From the NCBI GenBank assembly GCA_002423365.1, contig DIVU01000306.1, positions 1 to 14,498 of the forward strand: a DNA stretch of 14,498 nucleotides. The letters run 5' to 3'. The notes beneath the pieces were generated by a model. That model did no database searches and was not told the DNA's origin. It worked only from the letters and a program-made list of their open reading frames with translations. Shown here in pieces: positions 13,371 to 14,498 of the stretch; positions within the stretch are counted from its first letter, which is position 1; every line of letters starts with the position of its first letter. Position numbers and translations under genes: made by a program. The DNA comes from Desulfuromonadaceae bacterium UBA6124 (GTDB taxonomy: Bacteria; Desulfobacterota; Desulfuromonadia; Desulfuromonadales; Trichloromonadaceae).

Positions 13371-14000
13371 GTGAAGACTTCCCTGGAAAGACGAATCTGG
13401 GTAACTTTTTCCGCTTATATCATAGGTATTTACGCGTCACTTTTAAACCGTTTTGAAATTGTCGGTGGTGAGCAGATTCCGACCTCTGGCGGTGTTCTTC
13501 TGGCCTCGAACCATATTTCCGGTTACGAAACGGTCTTTCTCCCCTGGGCGGTCACCAAGCACCAGCCCCTGCAGATGCTCTGGGCTCCGGCCAAGGAGGA
13601 ACTCTTTCGGCATCCCTTCTGGAGTCGGCTCTTCCGCTCCTGGGGGGCTTTTCCAGTCAAACGCGGGCGCGACGTGCGCGCCGGTAAGACCTTGAACGAG
13701 CTGCTGCGCACGGATAAGGTCATGCTCTTCCCCGAAGGCACCCGCCATCGGGACGGCCGACTCGGCCCCGGTAATCGCGGCGTCGGCAAGCTCATCTATG
13801 AAGTCCGGCCCCAGGTCATCCCCACCGCACTGAGCGGGTTGAATCACTGGAAGTTCCCGGGCTTCGGCCAGAAGGCGCGGGTCGTGTTCGGCCCCCCCCT
13901 CGACTTCTCCGACCTTTTCGCCCTGGAAGACTGCAAGGAAACCCACGTTCTCATCGTCGAACGGGTGATGCAGGCCATCGCCCGACAGTTGGAAAGCTGA
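13371..14000 (+). CDS. PlsC-like lysophospholipid / glycerol-3-phosphate acyltransferase family protein, 209 aa
   Basis: This family transfers acyl chains to lysophosphatidate or related acceptors at the inner membrane. Motif I is NHISGYETVFLPW (His48 and Glu53), in which the usual H(X)4D is H(X)4E. Motif II-like VKRGRDVRAG and motif III FPEGTRHRDG are present, followed by the motif IV-like VIPTALSG. A single hydrophobic stretch near the N-terminus (about 10-24) could anchor it. I choose GTG 13371 because GGAGGG lies four bases upstream. The ATG at 13359 would add four residues but has its purine-rich stretch directly against the codon. A hairpin terminator follows immediately. Acceptor specificity (lysophosphatidate, ornithine lipid or another) is unknown. 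Confidence 0.88.
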   Translation: MKTSLERRIWVTFSAYIIGIYASLLNRFEIVGGEQIPTSGGVLLASNHISGYETVFLPWAVTKHQPLQMLWAPAKEELFRHPFWSRLFRSWGAFPVKRGRDVRAGKTLNELLRTDKVMLFPEGTRHRDGRLGPGNRGVGKLIYEVRPQVIPTALSGLNHWKFPGFGQKARVVFGPPLDFSDLFALEDCKETHVLIVERVMQAIARQLES

Positions 14001-14003
14001 CGT

Positions 14004-14037
14004 AAAAAAGCCCTCCGATTTCGCGGAGGGCTTTTTT
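14004..14037. terminator. Bidirectional intrinsic terminator between PlsC-type and hydrolase genes
   Basis: A perfect 14-base inverted repeat (AAAAAAGCCCTCCG at 14004-14017 with its complement at 14024-14037) has a six-base loop. It gives a GC stem followed by a T run on both strands. It lies three bases after the PlsC-type stop and one base after the convergent hydrolase stop, so it serves both genes. Confidence 0.93.
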
Positions 14038-14038
14038 A

Positions 14039-14498
14039 TCAAGCGACGTCTTTGAGCTCGACCCGTTTGCGCCGCCGCTGTCGGATCTCACCGAGGAAGT
14101 CGAGGAGGCAGGCGTTGAACTGCTCGGGTTGTTCGAGATTGACCAGATGCCCCGTTTCGGCAAATTCCAGACCGAATCCCAAGGGAACCCCTTTGGCCAG
14201 TTGTTCACCGTGCTCCGGGTTGACCAGGGTGTCGCGATCGCCGGAAATCACCAGGGTCGGCTGGAAAAATTCACGGATGCCGAGGGAATGATCTTTGCGG
14301 TCGCGGATCGCCTGCAAGCCCCAGATCAGGCTGCGGTTATCGACCAGTTCCAGCCACTCTCGCAGAATGGCGGCCAGTTCGGGTCGGCGCGTTCCGCCCC
14401 CCTCCCCCAGCAGTTCTGAAGCCAGCACCGCCAGAACCTCCTCCCGGTTCCCCGCCGCGAGCTTATCCACCAGTTCCGAACGACGAACCTTTTCGAGG
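14039..14498 (-). CDS. Alpha/beta hydrolase fold protein (partial, N-terminus off right edge)
   Basis: Only the C-terminal part, about 152 codons, is in the window and the frame stays open to the right edge. It shows a helical cap-like region (ELAAILREWLELVD), then the conserved C-terminal half of the hydrolase fold: PTLVISGDRDTLVNPEHG, with the Asp of the catalytic triad in GDRD, and ETGHLVNLEQPEQFN, with the catalytic His. The nucleophile Ser motif would be outside. The tail (GEIRQRRRKRVELKDVA) is strongly basic. The pattern fits small esterases, lactonases or 3-oxoadipate enol-lactonase-like proteins; the substrate cannot be told. It ends at TGA 14041-14039, directly beside the shared terminator. 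Confidence 0.85.
   Translation of the reverse strand, partial: LEKVRRSELVDKLAAGNREEVLAVLASELLGEGGGTRRPELAAILREWLELVDNRSLIWGLQAIRDRKDHSLGIREFFQPTLVISGDRDTLVNPEHGEQLAKGVPLGFGLEFAETGHLVNLEQPEQFNACLLDFLGEIRQRRRKRVELKDVA

Overview
The window looks like chromosomal core DNA of a GC-rich, anaerobic, Gram-negative bacterium. The best guess is the Desulfuromonadales/Geobacter-type deltaproteobacteria (Desulfobacterota). The reasons are an indolepyruvate:ferredoxin oxidoreductase, an outer-membrane OmpA-type protein and a lipoprotein, a Na/Pi cotransporter fused to PhoU, an IHF/HU protein, and a biotin synthase of the kind I associate with anaerobes. This placement is inference from gene content and protein style, not from a marker gene. 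I see no insertion sequence, phage, CRISPR, tRNA or rRNA.

Layout. From 1 to 9649 every gene is on the minus strand. Reading down that strand from 9649: two tandem 188-residue XRE-cupin regulators and a TPR protein (one operon); a single IHF-beta-like gene with its own promoter and a textbook terminator; an operon of OmpA-family barrel protein, stand-alone cyclic-nucleotide-binding protein and lipoprotein; an operon of Na/Pi-PhoU transporter and Ppx/GppA phosphatase; and iorA, cut by the left edge. From 9840 to 12890 the plus strand carries a tight bioB-bioD-bioA operon. It is divergent from the regulator pair and driven by a perfect-hexamer sigma70 promoter overlapped by a BirA-box-like inverted repeat. 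A VanZ-like membrane protein (minus) converges on bioA. A PlsC-type acyltransferase (plus) follows, then a bidirectional terminator and a right-edge-truncated alpha/beta hydrolase (minus).

How the parts work together. BioA, BioD and BioB are the last three steps of biotin synthesis: KAPA to DAPA, to dethiobiotin, to biotin. The BirA-like box suggests repression when biotin is plentiful. The transporter and Ppx/GppA pair suggests coupled phosphate uptake and polyphosphate or (p)ppGpp handling. Several sigma70-like promoters begin at or just beyond the end of the upstream gene with no terminator between, so read-through between neighbouring units is likely.

I found no clearly undescribed multi-gene system. 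The points most worth a second look are the BioB sequence (loss of one canonical [2Fe-2S] ligand and an added neighbouring cysteine), the duplicated regulators with repeats flanking their own promoter, the lone cNMP-binding protein between two envelope genes, and the PlsC homologue with Glu in place of the catalytic-dyad Asp.
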